NCBI RefSeq assembly: GCF_008124765.1
Contig: NZ_VNHS01000006.1
Span: forward strand, 372,001-436,000
Length of the DNA stretch: 64,000 bases
Origin: Paenibacillus methanolicus
GTDB lineage: Bacteria; Bacillota; Bacilli; Paenibacillales; Paenibacillaceae
Reading direction: 5' to 3'
Translations under genes and position numbers: made by a program
Notes under the pieces: generated by a model
What the model saw: only the letters and a program-made list of their open reading frames with translations
Databases searched by the model: none
Told to the model about the DNA's origin: nothing
Part shown: one piece after another, positions 45,224 to 54,427 of the stretch
How the letters are laid out: every line of letters begins with the position of its first letter
Position numbering within the stretch: the first letter of the stretch is position 1

Positions 45224-45910
45224 TCATCCTTCCAAGTTCGTGCCATGAAGCGCGCGCCGAATCGCGGCCAACTCCGCTTCGATCCGTGCCGGTATTTCCT
45301 TAAGCAGCGTCTCCCAAGGGACGAATAGCTCCTCGCGAACCGCAAGCTCGTAGGGAACGAATTCGAACGAGGGCGCGAATCGGTGATATGCCTGCTGGTA
45401 TGCCCGCACGAGCGCGTTCGTCTCCTCGTCGTAAGGCCTCCGCGATTTGTACCATGCCGGTAAAGTCAGCCCATCCGCGCCGGCATCCCGATCCGTCGCG
45501 GTTGTGACGTTCGGCAGCAGCTCGAACAGAACCGGCAGCGGCGAGAAGGCGTGCTTGCCCGGCTGCGAATAGAGGCTGACCGTCCGGCCAACTACATTCG
45601 ATCGGTCGGGCAGGAGCGCCTTCATATAGTTGCCGTGAAAGCTGGCCTCCGCGTCGGCGACCTCGCCGTTCTTGTCGACATACACCCATGCATGCTCCAA
45701 GTCGTAGAGATGCTGAATGTCGTAATCCCAATAAATCGCGAACTCGATCACGTAATCGATAGCCGGATCCGCGAATGCGAAGGTGCGCCGAAAGGACGGC
45801 GAACGCTCTCCGTCCCGCAGAACGGAGACGCCGATTCGCACCGGATAGAACGGCTCCATGCGATCGAAATATAGCAGCGGCGCGTAAGCGGCCATACGCT
45901 CCATGTCCAT
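45224..45910 (-). CDS. Hypothetical protein of the sugar-utilisation operon, 228 residues
   Basis: Not recognised. It is rich in aromatic residues, with YWDYDIQHLYDLEHAWVYVDKNGEV in the middle, and has no signal peptide or membrane segment. The ends nearly touch both neighbours (4-7 bp), so it is part of the operon. The His/Asp/Glu-rich centre could be a metal or sugar site. Confidence 0.65.
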   Translation of the reverse strand: MDMERMAAYAPLLYFDRMEPFYPVRIGVSVLRDGERSPSFRRTFAFADPAIDYVIEFAIYWDYDIQHLYDLEHAWVYVDKNGEVADAEASFHGNYMKALLPDRSNVVGRTVSLYSQPGKHAFSPLPVLFELLPNVTTATDRDAGADGLTLPAWYKSRRPYDEETNALVRAYQQAYHRFAPSFEFVPYELAVREELFVPWETLLKEIPARIEAELAAIRRALHGTNLEG

Positions 45911-45913
45911 GGC

Positions 45914-46864
45914 CTATCCTTCGCGCGCGGCCAGCTTCGCCAGCAACCTGTCGTGGCTTAGCTCGATGTCCTCCGGCGTGCAAGCCGCCTTCAGCTCATA
46001 TACCTTCACCGGCGCCGCCTCGATGATCGGCAGGAAGCGGTCGAAGTATGCCATGTCGCCGCTGTGCACGTACGGACACCAATGGTCCGACAGGCCGACC
46101 GTTTCGTGAATGTGAATGCCGACCACGTAATCTTGGATCGCTTCTATATCCCGCGCGTTGTCGTACAGCCCCATCCGCTCCATCATCATGCCGTGGCCGA
46201 AGTCGTACCACAGGCCGACTCTGGCGCCCTGCAGCCGGTCGAACACCGCGCGCGCCTCGCGCAGCGTCGGCATCTGGTAGCAGCGCGAGCGCGTCTCGAT
46301 GCCGATGGCGACCTTCCAGCCTTTCGCGTCGATTCGCTCGCATACTTCCTCCAGGCTATCTCCGATCCGGCGCAAATAGCGGTCCGACAGCGCTTCGCGG
46401 CGCTCGAGCATTTCGCCCCACAGTTTGGCGTAAGCCGCCGACGACGGCCCTTCCTCGTTGTAAATTTTCTTGAGCGCCTGATCGATGTTATAGTCGAACG
46501 GAACCTCCCCCGGATGGACGACGACCGCCTTCGCCCCGTAACGGTAGGCGTATTCCGCCGACCGAATCAGCAGCTCGATCGCCCGTCGGCGCTTCTCCTC
46601 GTCGTCGAATCCGAGCAGGACGGAATCGGTGCCGTAATCGGGGTCCGCCACGTGCGGGAACGTGTTGTGCACGCTCGACACCGCGATGTCGCCCCGTTCG
46701 ATCATCGGCTCGATTGTCGCCAGCAGCTCCGGCGACACGTTGTAGTTGAGCTCGACGCGTCGGAAGCCCAGCTCCCGGATTTCCTCGATCATGCCGCTCC
46801 CCGTCTGATGACGTTTGATATTCCAGCATGTCGAGAACGAATACTCTCCCTTGTCCTTTCCCAT
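45914..46864 (-). CDS. Sugar-phosphate isomerase/epimerase-like TIM-barrel protein
   Basis: A 316-residue AP-endonuclease-2/xylose-isomerase-like barrel. FSTCWNIKRHQTGSGMIEEIRELGFRRVELNYN, AKAVVVHPGEVPFDY, VAIGIETRSRCYQMPTL, GLWYDFGHGMMMERMG and GIHIHETVGLSDHWCPY supply the His/Glu/Asp metal ligands. It is similar in type to IolE and IolI-like enzymes, so it could isomerise inososes or uronates. The direct neighbour of the transporter permease genes. Confidence 0.8.
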   Translation of the reverse strand: MGKDKGEYSFSTCWNIKRHQTGSGMIEEIRELGFRRVELNYNVSPELLATIEPMIERGDIAVSSVHNTFPHVADPDYGTDSVLLGFDDEEKRRRAIELLIRSAEYAYRYGAKAVVVHPGEVPFDYNIDQALKKIYNEEGPSSAAYAKLWGEMLERREALSDRYLRRIGDSLEEVCERIDAKGWKVAIGIETRSRCYQMPTLREARAVFDRLQGARVGLWYDFGHGMMMERMGLYDNARDIEAIQDYVVGIHIHETVGLSDHWCPYVHSGDMAYFDRFLPIIEAAPVKVYELKAACTPEDIELSHDRLLAKLAAREG

Positions 46865-46927
46865 GTTGACCTCCTGCGTCTAGTTAACGACGTCGCCCGC
46901 TTCAGGCGGGTTTACATCTGCTTTCGG

Positions 46928-47803
46928 TTATCCTTTGACCGCCCCCAGCATAACCCCGCTGACGAAATACCGCTGCAGCCACGGGTAGACGAGCAGGATT
47001 GGCACCGTCGCGAAGATAACGCTCGCGGCTTTCAAGGCTTCCGGCTGAAGCATCGACTGGCCCGTTGCCCCCTCGAGCGCGATCAACTGGCTCACCATGT
47101 TGTTCTGCACCAACTGGTACAGCTTCAGCTGAAGCGGATACATCTCCGGGCTTGTAATGTACATGAGCGTATCCTGGAAGCCGTTCCAGCGGCCGACGGC
47201 GTAGAACAGACTCAGCGTGGCGATAACCGGCATCGACAGCGGCACAATGATGCTGGCCAGCATGCGGAAATGCGAGCTGCCGTCGATCTCCGCCGATTCC
47301 TCGAGAGAATCCGGAATATTCTGAAAAAACGTGATAAGAATGATGAGGTAGAACGGGCTAATCAGCCCGGGCAGCACGAGCGCCCATATCGTATCGAGCA
47401 AATGCAGATTGCGCACGAGCATGTATTCCGGAATGATGCCTCCGCTAAAGAACATCGTAATGACGATCAAAAACATGACGGTCTTGCGGCCCTTTAATTT
47501 GGTCTTTGCCAGCGGATACGCCGCGGCAATGGTCATCAGCATACAGAGCGCGGTGAACAGGAGCGTCAGCATAACCGTAAACCCTAGCGACCGGATCATC
47601 GACATATCGGTGAACACCTGATTATAGGCTTTCCAGTTGAACTCTACCGGCAGGAGGCTAACCTCCCCGGACATAATCGCTCTCGCGGAGCTAAACGAAA
47701 TTGCCAATATGTGAAGAAATGGAGCCAGACATAGCAGCACGAAGATGATGATTGCAATCGTATTGAATATGTCAAAGGTTCGGCTGGCCTGTTGATCTCT
47801 CAT
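46928..47803 (-). CDS. ABC carbohydrate transporter permease (LplC/YtcP-type)
   Basis: A 291-residue permease with six membrane segments and the EAA loop (EESAEIDGSSHFRMLASIIVPLSMPVI) that contacts the ATPase. The N-terminal SSARAIMSGEVSLLPVEFNWKAY is typical of the LplC/YtcP group found with large lipoprotein binding proteins. It follows the first permease by 40 bp. No ATPase gene is in the operon, as is common for these systems, which share MsmX-like ATPases. Confidence 0.92.
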   Translation of the reverse strand: MRDQQASRTFDIFNTIAIIIFVLLCLAPFLHILAISFSSARAIMSGEVSLLPVEFNWKAYNQVFTDMSMIRSLGFTVMLTLLFTALCMLMTIAAAYPLAKTKLKGRKTVMFLIVITMFFSGGIIPEYMLVRNLHLLDTIWALVLPGLISPFYLIILITFFQNIPDSLEESAEIDGSSHFRMLASIIVPLSMPVIATLSLFYAVGRWNGFQDTLMYITSPEMYPLQLKLYQLVQNNMVSQLIALEGATGQSMLQPEALKAASVIFATVPILLVYPWLQRYFVSGVMLGAVKG

Positions 47804-47843
47804 GTCTTATCGCTCCTTTCTAATGGTCATCGTCATCATTTGC

Positions 47844-48752
47844 TTACATGATGCTCTGGTCAGCCAGCTTCTTGGACGTATAGTTGGCGCCGAGCACGAA
47901 TACGAGTCCGACAACCGCTTGGAATAAGCCGACGACCGTCGCCAGCGTATATTGGCCGGATTCGATCCCGATTCGGTACACGAAGGTACTGAGCACGTCG
48001 GAATAGTCGCGTACGGCTGTATTGCCGATAATGTAAGGACGTTCGAATCCGATTGCGATCATATGGCCGAGATTGATGATGAGCAGCGTCACGATCGTCG
48101 GCTTCAGCGACGGCAGCGTGATGTTCCAAATTTTGCGCAAACGGCTTGCGCCGTCTACATCGGCTGCTTCGAACAGCTCCTTGTTGATGCCGGTCAGCGC
48201 TGCCAAGTAGATAATCGTGCCCCAGCCGGCGCTTTGCCACACGCCAACGGCCAAATACGTGATGAGCCAGTCATTCTTGTCGGTCAGGAACGGAATGGCA
48301 TCAAACCCGAACGAGGTGACGATGTTGTTAATCATGCCGGATTGCGTGCCGAACACTTGATAGACAATCCCGCCAATAATAACCCAGGAGATGAAATGCG
48401 GGATATACAGAATCGTTTGCGATAATTTCTTGAACCAGACGATCTTCAGCTCATACAACATAATAGCCAGGAAGAGAGGCGCCGGGAACGAGACGAGCAA
48501 GTCCAGGAAATTCAGCATGAGCGTGTTGCGCAGCGTCTTGTAGAAGTCCGACATCGCGAATACTTCCCGGAATGCATCGAACCCGATCCATTCGCTGCCG
48601 TTAATGCCTTGGAAGAAGTTAAAATCTTTGAATGCGATCAGAATGCCGTACATCGGCCCGTATTTGAAAATAATAAAGTAGCTGACCGGTAAAATAAGCA
48701 GCGCGTATAATTGCCAGTATCTTCGCAAGTACACAGCCAAGTTCATTGTCAT
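47844..48752 (-). CDS. ABC carbohydrate transporter permease (LplB/YteP-type)
   Basis: A 302-residue permease with six membrane segments. KYGPMYGILIAFKDFNFFQGINGSEWIG is the group signature, and the EAA loop is EAADVDGASRLRKIWNITLPSLKP. It pairs with the permease at 46928 and the binding protein at 48841, together forming an importer for oligosaccharides or glycosides. YteP/YtcQ-type systems usually bring in rhamnogalacturonan-like fragments. Confidence 0.92.
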   Translation of the reverse strand: MTMNLAVYLRRYWQLYALLILPVSYFIIFKYGPMYGILIAFKDFNFFQGINGSEWIGFDAFREVFAMSDFYKTLRNTLMLNFLDLLVSFPAPLFLAIMLYELKIVWFKKLSQTILYIPHFISWVIIGGIVYQVFGTQSGMINNIVTSFGFDAIPFLTDKNDWLITYLAVGVWQSAGWGTIIYLAALTGINKELFEAADVDGASRLRKIWNITLPSLKPTIVTLLIINLGHMIAIGFERPYIIGNTAVRDYSDVLSTFVYRIGIESGQYTLATVVGLFQAVVGLVFVLGANYTSKKLADQSIM

Positions 48753-48840
48753 CCACCCCTATCCGCTTGACGATCATGCCCCGGAACGAAGGCGCTTCCC
48801 GCGCCTCTTCGTCCCCGAACACCTTGTTATCTTTCCTTGC

Positions 48841-50487
48841 TTATTTCTTCATCTCTTCATACGCCTTCTTACGCTCGTCGAGTATTGCTTGACCGCCGGT
48901 TGCCATGTAGTCCTTCAGCATCGATTCGTACGTGCTGTCGAATTGATCCGGCTTCGCCATCGTCGTCTTGACGATAATTTCATTCAGCTTGTCGCGCAGC
49001 GCCGTGCCGTATTTGGCTTGCGCTTCGATCGGACGGTCGAACAAGACGGGCTTGATCGTATCGGATCTCGAGACGGAGAGCGCCTTGCGCGTCTCTTCGC
49101 GGTACTGTTCCGGCATGTTGAGCACGTAAGCTTCAACGTTTTTCTCCGTATCGCCAAGCTGCTTGCCGTTCGAGATGATCGCCATGTCGCCCCAGTTGTA
49201 GATGCGGTTTTTGATCTCGTCGGTTACATCGGCTTTCGCCATCGGGATGCCGTTCTCGAGCGTGTAGTTCTCGCCTTCCACGCCGTTCTGAATGTGCAGC
49301 AGGTTATCGCCGGAGGCCATCCAATCCAAATATTTGACCGCTGCTTCCGCGTTCTTGCTGCTCTTCGGAATCATGAGGTACAGACCGACCGGCGCATATT
49401 CCGGCTTCGGATGTTTGCCTTCCGAGTCCGTGTACACATCAACCGAGGAGATCTTCGCATCCGGAATGTTCTTCTGGAGCGTCGCGTACATTAAGTCCGC
49501 GTAGAACGGGTTCATGTCGTCTTCGCTGAAGAAACCAACCAAGCCTTTGGTCACGTCTTCGTTCAACTTCTTCTTGTCCTCGTCGAGGCTAAAGTCCGCG
49601 CTCATCAAACCTTCGCTATAGAGCTTGTTCATGAATTGCAGACCGTCCTTAAAGCCTGGCAGCAGGATCGGATAATCATTGGACCCGAGCTGTTGAGTCA
49701 GCGTGTAACGCTGCTCCTCCGTCACAGGCTTAATAAAGGACCAGAGCAGCGGTTCGAATTGCGCCGGCGCTAGCGACATGCCAAGCGGAATGACCTTGCC
49801 GCCCGTTTGACCCGGATCCTTCTCCTTGAAGGTTTTCAGCGTCGTATACAGCTCGTCGGTAGTCTTTGGAACTGGGAGGCCGAGCTTGTCGAGCCAGTCT
49901 TGACGAATGAACGAGGAGTACTTGCCTAGATGCGCCCGCTTCGCCGGAAGCGCGAATTGCTTGCCTTCATATTGACCGTACGCGAGCGTGTCTTCGCCGA
50001 GGAACTGCTTCAGGTTCGGACCGTGCTGCTCGAGCAGCTCGCCGAGGTCCGTCAAACCGCCTTGCTGCGCGTAACGATAGAATGTGCCCGAGTCATAGGT
50101 GAACACGATGTCCGGCACGTCGCTGCCGCTTGCCATCAGGACGTTCAGCTTCTGCACCTCTTCCGAACGCGGTACCGGGACGAATTCGACTTTAATGTTG
50201 TTCGGCGTGCCGAAGTTATCCTGCACGTATTTCGTTAAGTAATTGTTCGTGATCGTCGAGCCGGCCGGCGAATTGCCCCGGTCGAACACTTCAACCTTTA
50301 AAGTGACTTGCTTGCCGGAAGCTTTGTTGCCCCCTGCTGCTGCGTTCTCGTTGGCACCTGCATTCGCGTTTGCGTTCGTGCCTCCGTTATTGGCGTTGCC
50401 GCCGCATGCGCTGAGCAACATGGTACATCCGAGCGTGACCGCTAGTATTTTGCTGGCTTTCATCGTTCCTCTTGCCGCTTTTACCAT
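48841..50487 (-). CDS. Extracellular sugar-binding lipoprotein
   Basis: A 548-residue binding protein of the LplA/YtcQ group. Signal peptide with lipobox LLSACG, then an Asn/Ala-rich spacer, then the binding fold (VTLKVEVFDRGNSPAGS; VPDIVFTYDSGTFYRYAQQGGLTDLGELLEQHGPNLKQ). ATG 50487 has GAAAGAGGGG upstream; ATG 50463 is an alternative. First gene of the importer operon, with a CcpA-like box upstream. The large size suits oligosaccharide ligands. Confidence 0.9.
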   Translation of the reverse strand: MVKAARGTMKASKILAVTLGCTMLLSACGGNANNGGTNANANAGANENAAAGGNKASGKQVTLKVEVFDRGNSPAGSTITNNYLTKYVQDNFGTPNNIKVEFVPVPRSEEVQKLNVLMASGSDVPDIVFTYDSGTFYRYAQQGGLTDLGELLEQHGPNLKQFLGEDTLAYGQYEGKQFALPAKRAHLGKYSSFIRQDWLDKLGLPVPKTTDELYTTLKTFKEKDPGQTGGKVIPLGMSLAPAQFEPLLWSFIKPVTEEQRYTLTQQLGSNDYPILLPGFKDGLQFMNKLYSEGLMSADFSLDEDKKKLNEDVTKGLVGFFSEDDMNPFYADLMYATLQKNIPDAKISSVDVYTDSEGKHPKPEYAPVGLYLMIPKSSKNAEAAVKYLDWMASGDNLLHIQNGVEGENYTLENGIPMAKADVTDEIKNRIYNWGDMAIISNGKQLGDTEKNVEAYVLNMPEQYREETRKALSVSRSDTIKPVLFDRPIEAQAKYGTALRDKLNEIIVKTTMAKPDQFDSTYESMLKDYMATGGQAILDERKKAYEEMKK

Positions 50488-50561
50488 GGTTCTAACCCCT
50501 CTTTCGTCATGTACGCTTCTTCCTGTATTCGCCGAATGCGGCCGATCTGTTGAATGGTAAT

Positions 50562-50575
50562 TGAACACGCTTTCA
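50562..50575 (+). promoter_or_regulatory. cre-like box upstream of the sugar-importer operon
   Basis: TGAACACGCTTTCA matches 13 of 14 positions of TGWAARCGYTWNCW and is part of a TTGAA-N6-TTCAA dyad. It lies about 75 bp upstream of the binding-protein start, so catabolite repression of the whole run is likely. Confidence 0.55.
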
Positions 50576-50901
50576 ACTACGGCTGGCAACCCGTGATCGG
50601 GAAGTGGCCTCAGTATGACACGGTTTTCGAGTCGCTTGCAATAAACCGGTTTCGGCGTTGCAAACCGATTCGCCAAACCCGCGTCGTTGCAGGGTTTTCG
50701 AGCGCGATACCGATCGTTTTCCCGAGGTAAACCGTTTTCGTTTTGGATCGAAATCCGAGGGGATAAACTGGTTTCGCCAGCTTAACCGCGATCCGATTCT
50801 CCCTAAACTCCCTGCGCCTCCCCCGCCCCTCCTAACAATGCTGTCAGGTTAAGAGGGCTCCGCCCTTTTGAACCAACTTTTGTTGCTCCCTCCTCCCACC
50901 T

Positions 50902-51024
50902 CCTCCGCCGAGGAGGCTCCAAAGGGCTTTGCCCTCTGAACTCCCGTCTTCGTGCTGGCCTGTTTGTTCGCGGTCGGCGGGGCGGTAAGAGATTGGCACG
51001 CTTTTGTCCTGGCGGACAAAGCTT
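50902..51024. repeat. Dispersed intergenic repeat, copy 2
   Basis: Second copy of the element at 20159-20279, same orientation: CCTCCGCCGAGG, AGGGCTTTGCCCT, TCTTCGTGCTGGC, a variable middle, then GGCACGCTTTTGTCC and GCGGACAAAGCTT. A partial unit (GAGGGCTCCGCCCTTT) occurs about 50 bp before it near 50853-50868. The 814-bp gap 50488-51301 also holds a cre-like box, repeated AAACCGGTTTCG-like words near 50642-50775 and a terminator, but no gene. Confidence 0.75.
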
Positions 51025-51262
51025 CAGTAGGTGTTGAAGTCCGTGCTAAGACTTAAGCCTGTGGAGCGTGACTCGTTAGGCGGTCGTCGTTGATGTGTCC
51101 TTTCAAGTTCGTTCGACACGGTTTGCCGCGGGTGGTGGTCTCGAAGTTGATATGGGTTGCATGCTGCGTGCTGATTCTCGCTTACGTCCACTTTAGTGGA
51201 CACGCTTTACGTGGGCTACAAGCTACTTCAAACTCAATAGACCTTACAATTGCCCCGAAATA

Positions 51263-51290
51263 AAAAATGCGGCTTCACGGCCGCATTTTT
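51263..51290. terminator. Terminator of the AraC-family gene
   Basis: AAAAATGCGGC (51263-51273) and GCCGCATTTTT (51280-51290) form an 11-bp stem with T-runs on both strands, 11 bp after the AraC stop codon. Confidence 0.85.
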
Positions 51291-51301
51291 GTTGTGCACT
51301 C

Positions 51302-53536
51302 CTAAGTTTGCGCGGAGGGGCGCATTTTGAGTCTTCGGAATTCGCCGGGGGTGACGCCCGTCGTGCGTTTGAATACGCGGCCGAAGGTGATGGAATTGGC
51401 GTAGCCGACCTGCAGGGCGATGTTCTGGACCGTTTCGTCCGTATCGGCGAGCAGGCGCTCGGCCTGCTGCATGCGCAGCTGCACGAGAAAATCGACGAAC
51501 TTCATGTCGTACTCGACCTTGAACAGATGGCTCGCGTATTTGCCGGAAATCTGGAACCGATCGCTCAAATGCTTCAGCGACAAATCCGGATCGGCGAAAT
51601 TGGCCTGGATGTAGGCTCGCATCTCGGTCATCATCGTTTTGTAGCTCTTCGTTTCGCTCATGGCGACGTAAGCGTCGAACAGCTCGAGCAAATAATCGAG
51701 CAGCAATTCCTTCATCTCGATAAGCGAAGACGCATCCTTCATCCTGGCGGTCAACGCGGCGATGCGGTCGCCTTCGAGCCATCCGTTGAGCGTGTCGGAC
51801 AAATCTTTCAGCTCGCGGGTTAACGTCTGGATGAACAGCTGCATGAGCGCATGAATATCCTCGTCCTTCAGCATGTCCGTCGCTAACTGCCGGAACAAGT
51901 CTTCGTACGTCTCGCGCCAGCCGTCGTTCGTCAACCGGAACTGCTGCACGCATTCGCTGCACAGCTGCATGTGGTTGAACATCCCGCGCGAATGTCCCGG
52001 GGGAATGTCCCCGCTGTAGGTGATTGCTTCCCGCCCAATCGCAAATTGGTATTCCATGCCGGACAGCGCATCGCGATAGGATTGACCGATCCGGCTCCAG
52101 TCCTCGACGACCGACCCGATGCCCAGCGAGAGCGGCAGACGCAAATGCTCGCCGACCCACTGCCGCGCGACGCTCGCCGTTTGGCGTAACTGATCCGCTA
52201 TTGGGATATCCGGATCGGTCACGGCGAAGACGAACGCAATCCGGTCGGGCGCCGACCATTCGCCCCATCCTTGCAATCCTTCGCCCAAGGCTAATTCCTG
52301 CAAGACGTTGCCAAGCGCGAATTTCAACACGTTTTGCTCGTTCGCCGTATTCTCGGTTTGAAAATGTTCATACCCGTTCAGTCTGGCGACCATGACGGAA
52401 TATCGCCCCGTAACCGGAAGCAGATTCAATTTGCGCATCCGATGAATCGTCTGCTCGCCGCGCTGCCCGCTAATGAGCTCGTTGAACAGCTGTCTGCGCT
52501 GCAGCATCGCGCTCTCGCGCTGTTCCTTCTCGTAGTCTTGCGACTGCACGATCAAATTCTCGAGCGCGCGATCGATGAGCGTCAAGTCGTCCATGCCGAC
52601 CGCGTTCCCGTCGCTGCCGCGCATCTGGAACGATTGAATCCGGTTCATCATGAGCTGGATCGGTTTATAATTACGCCGCGTAACCCATATGATCGTAATG
52701 ATCGACGCCGCAAACGTCAGCACCGCGAGAATGACCCATACATAAGATACGACCGATACCCAGCCGAGCAGTCGTCCGGCCCGAATGCCGCTTTCGAACG
52801 TCCAGCCGACCGAATTCGAGGTGATCGTCGTGAGCACATTGCCGCCGCCGACGTCGTCAGGGCTGTCGGCCGCAGGATATATCCGCTGTTTGGCGGCATC
52901 GGTGATATGCATGAACGACACTTGGCGATTCGTCATGCTGCCGATAATTTGCTCGAGCGCGTAAAGATCGACGTTCATGACCAGAATGCCGTCTTTGCCG
53001 AACGGAAGAGGCGTCTGCTTGTACATGGATATGACCCGGACCGGCTCTAACCGGTCGAATTCCCGGTATTCCCGGCTAACCGACCATCCTTGATAATCCC
53101 GGTTTGCCTTGGCTTGTCCGACGAATGCCCGATCGCCGAAATCCGCCAGCTCGGACTGCGCGTTAGCCGTCAGCACCGTATCGTCCGCTTCTCTATATAA
53201 ATAGATGGAATCGATTAGTTCGCTGTCTTCGACTAAGGCGCGCAGGCTGCGAACGACGCTATATTTGATATTGGTCGCCTTAGAGCCGTCCAAATACGCG
53301 GCGTAATTCAAATTTTTGGAGGCTTCGTTCAGCACGGTGAACTCGACCTCATGGAGCGCGTTCTCGATGCTGTCAACCACGTAACCGGTCGTGATATTAT
53401 CGGCTTTGGCCGTCTCGGACCGGGATATTTCATTCACCGCGATGAACGACAAGAAAATGATCATCGAGACGGTAAGCACCAAGATCGGAAAATACGAAAC
53501 GAGCAATCGGAAATACCAGTTGTTAAGCTTGAGCAT
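51302..53536 (-). CDS. AraC-family regulator with membrane-bound sensor domain
   Basis: A 744-residue protein. TM1 is at about 10-32 and TM2 at about 280-302, enclosing an extracellular Cache-like sensor, then a cytoplasmic region and a C-terminal AraC DNA-binding domain with two helix-turn-helix units (SLKHLSDRFQISGKYASHLFKVE; NIALQVGYANSITFGRVFKRTTGVTPGEFRRL). The ATG at 53536 has GGGAGG 6 nt upstream; the longer frame to 53581 does not. It precedes the importer operon on the same strand and is its likely activator, as with YesN/YtdP-type proteins. Confidence 0.9.
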   Translation of the reverse strand: MLKLNNWYFRLLVSYFPILVLTVSMIIFLSFIAVNEISRSETAKADNITTGYVVDSIENALHEVEFTVLNEASKNLNYAAYLDGSKATNIKYSVVRSLRALVEDSELIDSIYLYREADDTVLTANAQSELADFGDRAFVGQAKANRDYQGWSVSREYREFDRLEPVRVISMYKQTPLPFGKDGILVMNVDLYALEQIIGSMTNRQVSFMHITDAAKQRIYPAADSPDDVGGGNVLTTITSNSVGWTFESGIRAGRLLGWVSVVSYVWVILAVLTFAASIITIIWVTRRNYKPIQLMMNRIQSFQMRGSDGNAVGMDDLTLIDRALENLIVQSQDYEKEQRESAMLQRRQLFNELISGQRGEQTIHRMRKLNLLPVTGRYSVMVARLNGYEHFQTENTANEQNVLKFALGNVLQELALGEGLQGWGEWSAPDRIAFVFAVTDPDIPIADQLRQTASVARQWVGEHLRLPLSLGIGSVVEDWSRIGQSYRDALSGMEYQFAIGREAITYSGDIPPGHSRGMFNHMQLCSECVQQFRLTNDGWRETYEDLFRQLATDMLKDEDIHALMQLFIQTLTRELKDLSDTLNGWLEGDRIAALTARMKDASSLIEMKELLLDYLLELFDAYVAMSETKSYKTMMTEMRAYIQANFADPDLSLKHLSDRFQISGKYASHLFKVEYDMKFVDFLVQLRMQQAERLLADTDETVQNIALQVGYANSITFGRVFKRTTGVTPGEFRRLKMRPSAQT

Positions 53537-53777
53537 GTTCAGCCTCCCGACAAACACCGACTCTTCTGTAAGCGTTACCACAAATTATGATTCGAAAAGG
53601 TTAAGCGGTTAACTTCTATACTTATTGTAGCATGGCTGAACAGGATTCGAAACCGTTTTTGAATAGGGAATCACGCTTTCCTCGGACGCATAATGCATAC
53701 CGATTGTATACTATTTGCATCGCGAGCTTGGACGTTTCTATCAGGATTCGATTCCTTTTTTGACTGCAGGATTCGAT

Positions 53778-53786
53778 TTATCCACA
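53778..53786 (+). other. DnaA box
   Basis: TTATCCACA is a perfect match to the DnaA consensus TTATNCACA. It lies 140 bp before the first iteron, and an AT-rich stretch (about 53815-53880) lies between, the usual layout of a plasmid-type origin. Confidence 0.75.
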
Positions 53787-53925
53787 GCTTCAGCGAATAT
53801 TTCGTCAAATCATGACGAATTTCGTCTATGTTACTCCTTTTTAATATTTATTTGATTGTTTGTACCTTGATTAATACTGTTATGCGTCGGTAGAACCCTC
53901 GATAGGCAAGGCATTGGAGCGCGAT

Positions 53926-54315
53926 ATGTCCGGACGAACGGAACGAAAAGTACGCATAAAGGGAATGACATGTCCGTAAAAACGGAACCACATGTCCGGA
54001 ACCGCGGAATGCAATGTCCGGATGAACGGGACGTTATGTCCGCATCGACGGGGTCATGTCCGTACAAACGGACTTATATGTCCTGAAAAACGGAACGAAA
54101 CTAGCGAAAGGACCGAAAAGTTCTCTTTATGTCCGTAAAAACGGAATGGTGATGGTGATGTCCGTACAAAAGGGGCCCCCGCCAACGTCTAATGTCCGCA
54201 AAAACGGGACGATTGCATCCCCGACTAGCCCTCTTTCTCCTCCAATGTCCGCAAAAACGGAACCATCCGCGCCTTATTCGGCCTTCATGAAGCAGATATG
54301 TCCGTAAAAACGGAA
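53926..54315 (+). repeat. Direct iterons of a replication origin
   Basis: Twelve copies of an 18-bp word, consensus ATGTCCGNAAAAACGGAA, start at 53926, 53970, 53992, 54014, 54036, 54056, 54078, 54129, 54158, 54192, 54245 and 54298. A decayed copy sits at 53948, so seven successive sites are spaced 20-22 bp (two helical turns). The last three are 53 bp apart. Each unit contains the dyad TCCGT-AAAA-ACGGA. Spacers differ in length and sequence, so this is not CRISPR. Confidence 0.9.
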
Positions 54316-54427
54316 CCGCTGCCCCTGTAATCCGTGCTTATCGTTATCGTATTCCTTTATCGTGGGATCAGATCCGCCAACTTATCCCTTCGCAGCGATC
54401 GCAATCGTTCGGACGCAAGTCCGGACG

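Noticed and set aside
43415..45328. Long plus-strand open frame (637 codons)
   Set aside because: Antisense to the toroid-like gene, Arg-rich, no domain motifs, no ribosome site.
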